Shown piece after piece: positions 27,151 through 34,030 of a stretch of 51,426 nucleotides of DNA; the stretch's first letter is position 1, and the number at the start of each line of letters is the position of its first letter. The notes under the pieces were generated by a model. The model saw only the letters and a list, made by a program, of their open reading frames with translations. It did no database searches and was not told where the DNA came from. A program made the position numbers and the translations under genes. This DNA comes from CAZSXS01 sp964611385. Lineage in GTDB: Bacteria; Bacillota; Clostridia; Lachnospirales; CAYPQA01. The stretch is from NCBI GenBank assembly GCA_964611385.1, contig CAZSXS010000015.1:1-51426 (forward strand), in the 5' to 3' direction.

Positions 27151-28287
27151 TTATAAATTCTTCAATGCGCGCTCTATATCCGAAAGGATCGTATCAATGT
27201 TTTCCAATCCAATCGACATGCGGACCAATCCATTTGGAACCTCTAAAAATTCCATCAGCTCTAGGTTTCCGTTCAGTCCGGGTGTATTCATTATACTTTC
27301 AAAGCCACCCCAGCTTGGACCTTCCTCAAAAACAGTAAGCTGCTTGATATATTTAACCACGCTTGCATTGTCTGTATCCAGCGTATAGCTCAAAAGACCA
27401 CTGAAGCCCTTCATTTGTGTCAAGGCTATCCCGTGGTTCAGATGAGACTGTAAGCCCGGATAAAAGACGCGCTTTACTCGGTCGCTGCTCTCTAAAAACG
27501 CAGCGACCTGCTTTGCATTTTGGCTGTGCCTTTCCATGCGTAGCTCTAGGGTACGCAAGCTGCGAATAAGCAGCCAGGCCGCCATGGGATCAAGGCAGGC
27601 GCCATAAGAACTGCGCAGATCTCTCAGCCGATCAATGGCCTCTTTTGTACCCATGACAACGCCTGCGGTCACATCACTGTGCCCTCCGATGTACTTCGTT
27701 GCCGAATGAATGACATAGTCCACGCCCAGGTCCAAGGGGTTTTGATATAGAGGTGTTGACCAGGTGTTATCAATGGCTGTCTTGATATTGCGGCTTTTAG
27801 CAAAATCGGTTATGGCCTTGATATCCAATATTTTAAAAATATTGGAAGAGGGGGACTCGAAATAAAATAAAACCGTGTTGGGCTTGACGACGCTTTCAAG
27901 CTCCTCAATGGAAAAGTCCGCCACAAAGTCAACTTCCACCCCATACCGCCCCAGTTCCTTTTCGATAAAAATGCTGGTGGGGTAGTAAATACTTTTTAAG
28001 GCAACCACATGATCCCCTTTTTGAAGCAGTGAAACCAAGGTGGAAGAAATAGCCGCCATACCAGAGGAAAAAATCCTGGCTGCTTCCGCATGTTCAAGGG
28101 TGGCAAGCTTTCTTTCCAGTATTTCTATGGTTGGATTGTTTACCTTTGAGTAGGTATATCCATGATCCTTTGCCTTTCTGGTAAAAATGGTATTCTGAAA
28201 AATTGGCGGCACGATGGCACCCAGATATCGGTCGTACTCGTCTCCAAGGTGCATACATACATCCGCAAAGCTACCTGTTTCTTTCAT
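27151..28287 (-). CDS. Cys/Met metabolism PLP-dependent enzyme
   Basis: 378 residues of the cystathionine gamma-synthase / beta-lyase / methionine gamma-lyase family. The PLP lysine is in SATKYIGGHSDVTAG. Other motifs are YSKVNNPT, FSSGMAAIS and AIDNTWSTPL. The pattern allows cystathionine gamma-synthase, cystathionine lyase, O-acetylhomoserine sulfhydrylase or methionine gamma-lyase; no choice among these is justified. ATG 28287 follows GAGGGAT. It is separated from the GH105-like gene by 36 bp and may be co-transcribed with it. Confidence 0.88.
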   Translation of the reverse strand: MKETGSFADVCMHLGDEYDRYLGAIVPPIFQNTIFTRKAKDHGYTYSKVNNPTIEILERKLATLEHAEAARIFSSGMAAISSTLVSLLQKGDHVVALKSIYYPTSIFIEKELGRYGVEVDFVADFSIEELESVVKPNTVLFYFESPSSNIFKILDIKAITDFAKSRNIKTAIDNTWSTPLYQNPLDLGVDYVIHSATKYIGGHSDVTAGVVMGTKEAIDRLRDLRSSYGACLDPMAAWLLIRSLRTLELRMERHSQNAKQVAAFLESSDRVKRVFYPGLQSHLNHGIALTQMKGFSGLLSYTLDTDNASVVKYIKQLTVFEEGPSWGGFESIMNTPGLNGNLELMEFLEVPNGLVRMSIGLENIDTILSDIERALKNL

Positions 28288-28338
28288 TCTGCTAATCCCT
28301 CACTGTACTTTTCGGTAGCCGATTAAAACAAACTAAGT

Positions 28339-28525
28339 TTAATCGTTCTCCATGTTCGTAAATCTATCTTTGATCAGACTTAAAGGCCTGTAGGTGTTAT
28401 CAATCTCCCTTCTTGCAATTTCATTTAGCTTGAGTAAGCGCTTCTCTCCATCAATAGACCAGACCATTGGCTCTGTGGCGCTTAGAGGTATTCTTCCTTG
28501 TGTATGCCAATGCTCTACTTTTATT
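28339..28525 (-). pseudogene. C-terminal gene remnant, family unknown
   Basis: A 61-codon open stretch with no start codon, bounded upstream by a stop (28526-28528). It contains WHTQGRIPLSATEPMVWS and ends DRFTNMEND. Its protein-like composition suggests the tail of a once longer leftward gene. I do not recognise the family. Confidence 0.4.
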
Positions 28526-28544
28526 TACTAACCAATGGCTGGTG

Positions 28545-28763
28545 CTAGGATTTTAGAAGGGCTAATCCCAAGCATCCCCTCGTTTGAATAGATTGTTTTT
28601 CTTTGAAATCCACTCGAAATGATTTGGGGTTATCCATAATATATATGTAAGTTGCTCCTACGTCTACTGCTTTTTTCACTTCTGGCGCAAAAACTTCTAT
28701 GTTTGCTATTTGCTTAAAGTTGGGCTGGACATGTTGGTTTTTTTGGGATTTCCCTCTGAGCAA
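28545..28763 (-). pseudogene. Small fragment, possible remnant of the same decayed gene
   Basis: A 72-codon frame (with EVFAPEVKKAVDVGATYIYIM and a later FRVDFKEK) that has protein-like composition. It overlaps the rightward remnant below, so both cannot be intact genes. It may belong with the fragment at 28339-28525. Unrecognised; it could be a real small protein. Confidence 0.3.
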
Positions 28764-28814
28764 GCTATATATCCAACCCAGCAGACATGAAGTGTCCCCT
28801 ACTCTTCTCTGCTT

Positions 28815-29028
28815 AGGAAATCATTCATATGGCTTTTACGCAGAATCGAAGCTTGTACATACGATGATTCAGGACTGTGTAGAAGATAACAAGCGTATTA
28901 TAGAAGAGGTATGCAATTTGCTTGTGTGGGACTTCATGACCTTTACCGAGGACATGTCTATCATTCTGGCTCCATACTTTCAAGGAAGAATAACTGCCCT
29001 TGGAGTGGTGCATATGGTTGATGTTGCA
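28815..29028 (+). pseudogene. Uroporphyrinogen-decarboxylase-fold (URO-D) fragment
   Basis: Within a 130-codon frame, the stretch from about SYGFYAESKLV through VWDFMTFTEDMS looks like the middle of URO-D-type corrinoid/methyltransferase proteins, where DFMTFTEDMSY is a conserved motif. The usual following GPM/S segment is absent, and the frame continues into unrelated sequence up to the SIS gene. It is probably a decayed gene. An intact relative lies at 42118-43065 on the other strand. Confidence 0.45.
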
Positions 29029-29041
29029 AAGAACATAAAAA

Positions 29042-29067
29042 ATACCCCAGCTTTTACGCTGAGGTAT
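29042..29067 (+). other. Hairpin before the SIS gene
   Basis: ATACCCCAGC pairs with GCTGAGGTAT (one mismatch) around TTTTAC, 9 bp upstream of the AAGGAGG of the SIS gene. There is no T run, so it is more likely a leader RNA structure than a terminator. Confidence 0.4.
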
Positions 29068-29091
29068 GCTTGTATAAGGAGGATACGCTGA

Positions 29092-29667
29092 ATGGAGATA
29101 AACATAATTAAGGACTATCAGCAGGATATAACGAGGCTGATCACAGCCATCAATACCCAGGCAGTTCAAAGCATACTGGAAAGGCTGCACAAGCTTCGAC
29201 TGAGGGGAGGGAGGCTTTTTGTGGCTGGAAACGGGGGCAGTGGGGCAACGGTCAATCATTTTGCTTGCGACTTGGGAAAAAACGCTCTTAGAAGTGACCA
29301 GGTGCGTTTTTGCATCATCTCCCTTTCTTGTCTTACAGAAGCGATCAGCGCTTACGGGAACGATGAAGGCTATGAGACTGTATTTATAGAGCAGCTTAAA
29401 AACTTTGCACCCTGTGAGGAGGATATTGTTTTACTCCTATCCGCAAGCGGGAATTCTCCCAACATCATTAAGGCTGCTGAATACGCCAGGGGGACTGGAA
29501 GTTTTATCATCAGCTTTACGGGCTTTGAAGGTGGCAAGCTGAAAGGCCTTTCGGGTCTCAACATCAATGTTGCTTCCAACTGCTACGAAAAGATAGAGGA
29601 CATTCACCTGATCTTGTGCCATATGCTGGTTTACTTGTACAAGGAAAATAAAGGGGATAGGATTTAA
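29092..29667 (+). CDS. SIS-domain sugar-phosphate isomerase, GmhA-like
   Basis: 191 residues of the SIS (sugar isomerase) fold, close to sedoheptulose-7-phosphate isomerase GmhA. It has GRLFVAGNGGSGATVNHFACDL (phosphosugar loop), LLSASGNSPN (second SIS motif) and the C-terminal YEKIEDIHLILCHML with the conserved histidine. GmhA starts synthesis of heptoses for glycan or surface-layer decoration. No other heptose gene is here. ATG 29092 follows AAGGAGG. A decayed copy of the same 3' end lies at 33893-34027. Confidence 0.85.
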   Translation: MEINIIKDYQQDITRLITAINTQAVQSILERLHKLRLRGGRLFVAGNGGSGATVNHFACDLGKNALRSDQVRFCIISLSCLTEAISAYGNDEGYETVFIEQLKNFAPCEEDIVLLLSASGNSPNIIKAAEYARGTGSFIISFTGFEGGKLKGLSGLNINVASNCYEKIEDIHLILCHMLVYLYKENKGDRI

Positions 29668-29668
29668 A

Positions 29669-29699
29669 GCCATCACAACAAAGGTCCTTGTTTGATGGC
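29669..29699. terminator. Bidirectional terminator between SIS and HMA-SafE genes
   Basis: GCCATCA (29669-29675) with inner AACAA and AGG pairs with CCTTGTTTGATGGC (29686-29699). It lies between two convergent genes, 2 bp after the SIS stop. Confidence 0.7.
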
Positions 29700-31019
29700 C
29701 TAATCTACAACGGTTATACTGCTTCTAATCATATTCATCCAACAGCTATAAGGAACAACACCGGTTTCAGTTGGAGTAAACTCAACAAGGTTATCCCCAG
29801 CTTTGAGCCGCTTTTTTATGCCGTATTTGGGTACTATAATAGCATTGTTGCAGCCGTTTATGTTCTTTGCTTCAGCATGTAAGTTAAATTGAACAGGAAT
29901 ATTTTTCTTTACGGTTATTGGTGCATATCCTCTTGGCGTAACCTCAATCTTAACGACCTGGTAACCATCTACAATTACAGGTTTAAAGCTGCTTATGTCA
30001 CTTGATTCCGTACCGAAAGCTAAAAATCCTGACATGTTAAGTCCTGTATTAAACATGCTTAAACCAAGAACAATTACAAGTACAGCACAAACCGACATCA
30101 TTTTTGCAGTAAATTTTTTAGACAAGAATGAACTGATAGCGCCAAATCCAAACATTAATGGAGTTGTCCCAAGGCTAAATAAAAACATTGAAATTGCACC
30201 TTGAATTGGATTTCCTGTGGAAAGAGCGTAAAGTTGCATGGCTTGGAGAGGGCCGCATGGCATAAGCCCGTTAAGCAAGCCTACATATAATGGACTATTG
30301 CTTTTTCCAGTTCTAATGCTTGTCAAAAATTTAGGCAGTCTGAAATTGAATCGTCTAAGCCAAGGAAATAGACTAAGCATATTTAAGGCCATGATAATCA
30401 TAAAAACACCTGCAAATAAGGCAACAGCGCCACGCAGTACACCATTAAAGCTGATAATGGAGCCTAATGCTCCAACAATGCCACCAACTACTGTGTAGGA
30501 TATAACACGCCCTAGGTTATATAAAGAGCTTGGACGCAATCTATCAAGTTTGTTTTCTCCTGTCACCCCTACACATTGAGAAAGGTTGATGCCACCGCAC
30601 ATCCCAATACAGTGAACAGAAGTCAACAGGCCAATAACAAATAGGGCAGCATAGCTCATTCCAGCCTTCGCTTCAGGAAAGTAGTTAAAAAAATCAAAGC
30701 CACCAAAACGATTTAAAAGCATTGAAACACCAAACAGAATAATAGCTATAACTGCAAGTTGAGAATAATTGATAGGTTCGTTGCTGTTGCTTATACTTCT
30801 ATCAACCACCTCATAATCAAGTGAAGATATTGTTTGCTTGATTTTTGAAAGAGTTACTTTGGTTACATCGAAGCTAACATTGACTTTGCTACTCCCATAA
30901 CTTGCCTTTACCTCTTTTATTCCGTCCATTGCCTTTAGCTTTCTTTCAATTTTCATTTCGCAGCCACTGCAGGTCATACCGCTCACAGTCAACTGCTTTG
31001 AAACAACGTTTTCAGGCAT
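29700..31019 (-). CDS. HMA + SafE/UreH-like membrane + cupredoxin-like fusion protein
   Basis: 439 residues. An N-terminal heavy-metal-associated domain has GMTCSGC (Cys17, Cys20). About residues 85-350 form a SafE/DsbD-like transmembrane domain with repeated motifs (VHCIGMCGGI about 135-144, GLMPCGPLQ later), typical of proteins linked to copper export or insertion. The last 80 residues are cupredoxin-like with Cys/Met ligand candidates (NGCNNA, YSCWMNMI). It is probably a copper or silver handling protein of the cell membrane. The frame opens at 31103, but GGAGG before 31019 fixes the start. It follows the Gly-rich gene on the same strand. Confidence 0.8.
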   Translation of the reverse strand: MPENVVSKQLTVSGMTCSGCEMKIERKLKAMDGIKEVKASYGSSKVNVSFDVTKVTLSKIKQTISSLDYEVVDRSISNSNEPINYSQLAVIAIILFGVSMLLNRFGGFDFFNYFPEAKAGMSYAALFVIGLLTSVHCIGMCGGINLSQCVGVTGENKLDRLRPSSLYNLGRVISYTVVGGIVGALGSIISFNGVLRGAVALFAGVFMIIMALNMLSLFPWLRRFNFRLPKFLTSIRTGKSNSPLYVGLLNGLMPCGPLQAMQLYALSTGNPIQGAISMFLFSLGTTPLMFGFGAISSFLSKKFTAKMMSVCAVLVIVLGLSMFNTGLNMSGFLAFGTESSDISSFKPVIVDGYQVVKIEVTPRGYAPITVKKNIPVQFNLHAEAKNINGCNNAIIVPKYGIKKRLKAGDNLVEFTPTETGVVPYSCWMNMIRSSITVVD

Positions 31020-31072
31020 AGTGTACCTCCGTAATATTTTTTCTCCAGCAAATTTGAATTGTTGAGCCCAAA

Positions 31073-31125
31073 AATACCTCACATACAAAGGGCGTAGATG
31101 CACCGCTCCTTGTGTGTGAGGTATT
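31073..31125 (-). terminator. Terminator or attenuator between Gly-rich and HMA-SafE genes
   Basis: Read leftward, AATACCTCACACACAAGG pairs with a nearly complementary arm ending GTGAGGTATT and is followed by TTT. It lies just after the Gly-rich gene stop. It would make that gene more strongly expressed than the membrane protein downstream. Confidence 0.65.
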
Positions 31126-31131
31126 CAAGTT

Positions 31132-31512
31132 TTAGTATCCTCTTCCGTAAGCTCCGTAGCTACCGCCACCACCGCCACACATGCCGCCACCACCGTAACC
31201 GCCGCCGCAGCCTCCGCCTCCGCCATATCCGTAACCGCTGTTTGCAGCACGATATTCAAGCATGTTGCGGTAATTAGCAAGGTAAGTGTTAGCTAATTCA
31301 GGTGTTAATACGCCTTGAGAAACTAAGGAATCAAGGTAAGCCCTTCTTGCAGAAACAAGAGCTCCTACATCCATTGTAGGGTATGCATTCGCTGCAGTCG
31401 TGTAATTCATATTAGTTGCTCTTGGCACAGCGAAGCCACGAGCATAAGCTGGAGTCACAAATAATGCAGTCATAACCACTACCATCGAAGACATTGCAAT
31501 CAATTTTTTCAT
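31132..31512 (-). CDS. Secreted Gly/Tyr-rich small protein with two cysteines
   Basis: 126 residues. A signal peptide (MKKLIAMSS... cleaved near PAYA/RG), a central helical part (about 48-88) like the helical hairpin of DUF2680-type or periplasmic metal-sensor proteins, then a Gly/Tyr-rich tail with Met111, Cys102 and Cys112 (GCGGGYGGGGMCG). It should be exported to the cell surface. The Cys/Met and neighbours point to metal binding, but this is inference. Start ATG 31512 follows GGGAGGAA. I do not recognise an exact family. Confidence 0.75.
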   Translation of the reverse strand: MKKLIAMSSMVVVMTALFVTPAYARGFAVPRATNMNYTTAANAYPTMDVGALVSARRAYLDSLVSQGVLTPELANTYLANYRNMLEYRAANSGYGYGGGGGCGGGYGGGGMCGGGGGSYGAYGRGY

Positions 31513-31671
31513 ACTATTCCTCCCTAAAATAAGAATTACACCAAGAAAGAATCAGAAAGCAATCCATTGCTGCATCTTATCTGAACTCATTGGTCAAGTA
31601 AACATTACCTTTCTTTTATGGAGATTGTATGGAGATTGTATGGACAATTTTTGTCTGTATACACTATGAAT
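31513..31671 (-). promoter_or_regulatory. Promoter region of the Gly-rich gene with tandem 11-bp repeats
   Basis: ATGGAGATTGT occurs at 31618-31628 and directly again at 31629-31639, followed by a partial third unit (ATGGACAATTT) at 31640-31650. An 11-bp period matches direct-repeat binding sites of OmpR-type response regulators, and one is encoded just upstream at 33060-33767. The repeats are about 105 bp ahead of the gene start, upstream of a possible TTGACC at 31591-31596. Confidence 0.5.
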
Positions 31672-33060
31672 TTACTTTTTGGGTAAAACGACAGTAAATT
31701 TACTGCCTTTTCCTATTTCACTTTGTACTTCAATCTTTCCTTTATGTGCGTTTATAATAGCCTTAACGATAGACAGCCCTATTCCGGATCCTCCTGTATG
31801 CCTTGCCCTTGAAATATCTGCACGATATAAATGTTCAAAAATATGAGGTAAATCCTTATCCTCAATACCAACACCAGTATCGCTAATTGAAAACTGCAAA
31901 CTACCGTTGCCTTCTTGGGCAGTAACGCTTATTTCACCACCGTTTTCTGTATACTTAATTGCATTAGAGATGAGATTTATGATCACTCTGCTAATCTTAT
32001 CTCTATCAGCAGAAATTTGGCAAGATTCAGCTTCAATATTAATCGTAAGGTTTTTTTCTTTTAACTCAGCTTCAAATGCCAACATGGTCTGCTTGAGTAA
32101 AATACAAAAGTCAAACTGCTCTTTTTGAAGTGCCATACTATCATTCTCTATTTCTACAATTTTATCTATTTCAGATACCATTCTTGATAACCGTAGTATT
32201 TCTGCATGTACGCTTTCAATTCGTTCAGAAGTGGGCTCAAAAACACCATCAAGTATACCTTCCAAATTAGATTGAATGGCAGCAAGTGGCGTTCTAAATT
32301 CATGTGCATAATCTTGTGCCATTCTTTGTTTTAAATATTGTTGCAATTCAAGAGTGCTTGCAAGGGTATTTACACTGCCAATCAGTACATCAATTTCCTT
32401 GGTATTTGATTTAAATTCTATCCTATCGGAGTAATTTCCTTTTTCTATCTCATTCGTCTTGATTGTTACAGCCTTTATTGGCCTGGATATCCTGTTTGCC
32501 ATAAAATAGCCGACAACGAACGCTATCAGTAGGAATGCAAAAGCGGAATTGATAAAGAGCGTATTTAGTAAATTCATAAACTTAATGTCGTCGTTGCTGT
32601 AATAAAAAGGCCCACAAAAGCCGAATGAAACCGACCCATAGTTTTGACCATCTTTTGAAAGAGCATATATTTTTTCCGTATATTTACCCTGAAAGTTTGG
32701 ATAACGCTTTCGCATTGATTGCTCCATCGTACTAATCATATTTTCGCAGCCTACAGTGTCATGACAATTCATGCAAAAAATATCGTTACCGTCTTTATCG
32801 CTAACCATTAGAACAAAACCATCCTTTAAAGCGTTTTGCCCAAGTGACAGAAGAAATTCATTGCTCGGTATTTTATTGATATCAAATTCTGCAAGAATAG
32901 ACTGCACATAGCCAAGATTTTTTTCTTCCTGTTTCTCCTGTACGTAGCTTTGAAAATGTTTCTCTAGCAAAATATTGGCAAGTGATGAAAGTGAGAGCAC
33001 TAAAAAAAGTGATAGTAAAACATATGAAATGATTAACCTTGCTTTTAATCCCACTTTCAT
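31672..33060 (-). CDS. Sensor histidine kinase with CxxCH-bearing sensor domain
   Basis: 462 residues: TM about 8-30, an extracytoplasmic region about 31-165, TM about 166-187, HAMP, HisKA with His253 (YAHEFRTPL), and HATPase with N-box NLISNAIKYTE, DTGVGI and GSGIGLSIV. The sensor region holds Cys96, Cys99 and His100 (CMNCH), Cys105 and Cys149. CxxCH is the c-type heme motif but can also bind metals or a [Fe-S]/disulfide. The ATG overlaps the last base of the regulator gene (TAATG), so the pair is translationally coupled. Confidence 0.92.
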   Translation of the reverse strand: MKVGLKARLIISYVLLSLFLVLSLSSLANILLEKHFQSYVQEKQEEKNLGYVQSILAEFDINKIPSNEFLLSLGQNALKDGFVLMVSDKDGNDIFCMNCHDTVGCENMISTMEQSMRKRYPNFQGKYTEKIYALSKDGQNYGSVSFGFCGPFYYSNDDIKFMNLLNTLFINSAFAFLLIAFVVGYFMANRISRPIKAVTIKTNEIEKGNYSDRIEFKSNTKEIDVLIGSVNTLASTLELQQYLKQRMAQDYAHEFRTPLAAIQSNLEGILDGVFEPTSERIESVHAEILRLSRMVSEIDKIVEIENDSMALQKEQFDFCILLKQTMLAFEAELKEKNLTINIEAESCQISADRDKISRVIINLISNAIKYTENGGEISVTAQEGNGSLQFSISDTGVGIEDKDLPHIFEHLYRADISRARHTGGSGIGLSIVKAIINAHKGKIEVQSEIGKGSKFTVVLPKK

Positions 33061-33767
33061 TATTTCACCTCGTTTTCTCCAAATTTATACCCTATACCCC
33101 TTATGGTAAGAATATACCTAGGACTTGAATTATCAGGCTCTATTTTAGAACGTAAATTTTTTATGTGTGAATCTATCGTTCGGTCATATCCCTCGAAATC
33201 AATGCCAAAGGCTAGCTCAATAAGCTCTTCTCGTGTAAAGGTTTTATTGGGGTATTTTGCTAAAGTCGAAAATAGTTTAAACTCATTGGGGGTTAAGTTA
33301 ATGGCCTTACCTTGTTTTTTGACAGAGTATGCCTCGAAATCGACGCTTAGGTCACCATTGTTCCAGCTTATTTCATTGTTCAAAGGTGAAATACCGTCAC
33401 TGCACCTGCGAAACAGGCTGTTTACTCTTGCGACTAGCTCTCTTGGGCTAAAAGGCTTTGTAATGTAATCATCCGCACCCATGTTAAGACCAGCAATTTT
33501 ATTGTCTTCACTGGACTTAGCAGTAAGCATAATGATAGGTGTTTTTGATTGCTTTCTGATCTCCTTACAAATTTCTTCGCCTGAAATATAAGGAAGCATT
33601 AAATCAAGGATAACCAAATCAGGTTGATGATTTTCAAATAAGCCTAGTGCTTCTCTACCATCATAGGCCAAGAGTGTTTTATATCCGTTTTTTCTCAAAT
33701 ACGCGTCTATAGCTTCAGATATTTTTGGCTCATCTTCAACAACCAATATTGTGTTTTGCTTAGACAT
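33060..33767 (-). CDS. OmpR-family response regulator
   Basis: 235 residues: receiver domain with acidic pair VVEDE and phospho-acceptor Asp about 55 (LVILDLMLP), Thr in MLTAKS and Lys in TKPFSP, then a winged-helix DNA-binding domain (LTPNEFKLFSTLAKYPNK, RTIDSHIKNLRSKI). ATG 33767 is preferred to GTG 33776 because the GAAGG spacing suits it. It is paired with the kinase downstream. Likely targets are the Gly-rich and HMA-SafE genes. Confidence 0.93.
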   Translation of the reverse strand: MSKQNTILVVEDEPKISEAIDAYLRKNGYKTLLAYDGREALGLFENHQPDLVILDLMLPYISGEEICKEIRKQSKTPIIMLTAKSSEDNKIAGLNMGADDYITKPFSPRELVARVNSLFRRCSDGISPLNNEISWNNGDLSVDFEAYSVKKQGKAINLTPNEFKLFSTLAKYPNKTFTREELIELAFGIDFEGYDRTIDSHIKNLRSKIEPDNSSPRYILTIRGIGYKFGENEVK

Positions 33768-33892
33768 AGCGATCACCTTCTTTTCTATTTAAACCCGCTG
33801 GGAATCCTTTAGCTCATGGTTGATACAAAATTGCAATTCATCATCGACTAGATTATACATTTCATCTAATTGCTTTGTAAATAGAATTGCAA

Positions 33893-34027
33893 GCCAAGCT
33901 GAAAGGTCTTTCGGATCGAAATATCAAAGTTGTTTTACTCTCCTATGAAAAGATAGAGGACATTTAACTGATTTTATGCCATATGCTTGTTTATTTGAAT
34001 AAGGAGAGAAATAAGCTGAAGCTATGA
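33893..34027 (+). pseudogene. Decayed 3' end of a second SIS-domain gene
   Basis: Read in one frame, it gives KLKGLSDRNIKVV, then SYEKIEDI, a stop at 33965-33967, and LILCHMLVYLNKE. This matches the end of the SIS protein at 29092-29667 (KLKGLSGLNINVA, YEKIEDIHLILCHMLVYL) at many positions. The 5' part is absent. It is a diverged paralogue or duplicate and not a recent copy. Confidence 0.8.
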
Positions 34028-34030
34028 AAT

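Noticed and set aside
28288..28545. S-box (SAM) riboswitch upstream of the trans-sulfuration gene
   Set aside because: The conserved S-box sequences are not seen; instead the region holds a gene remnant.
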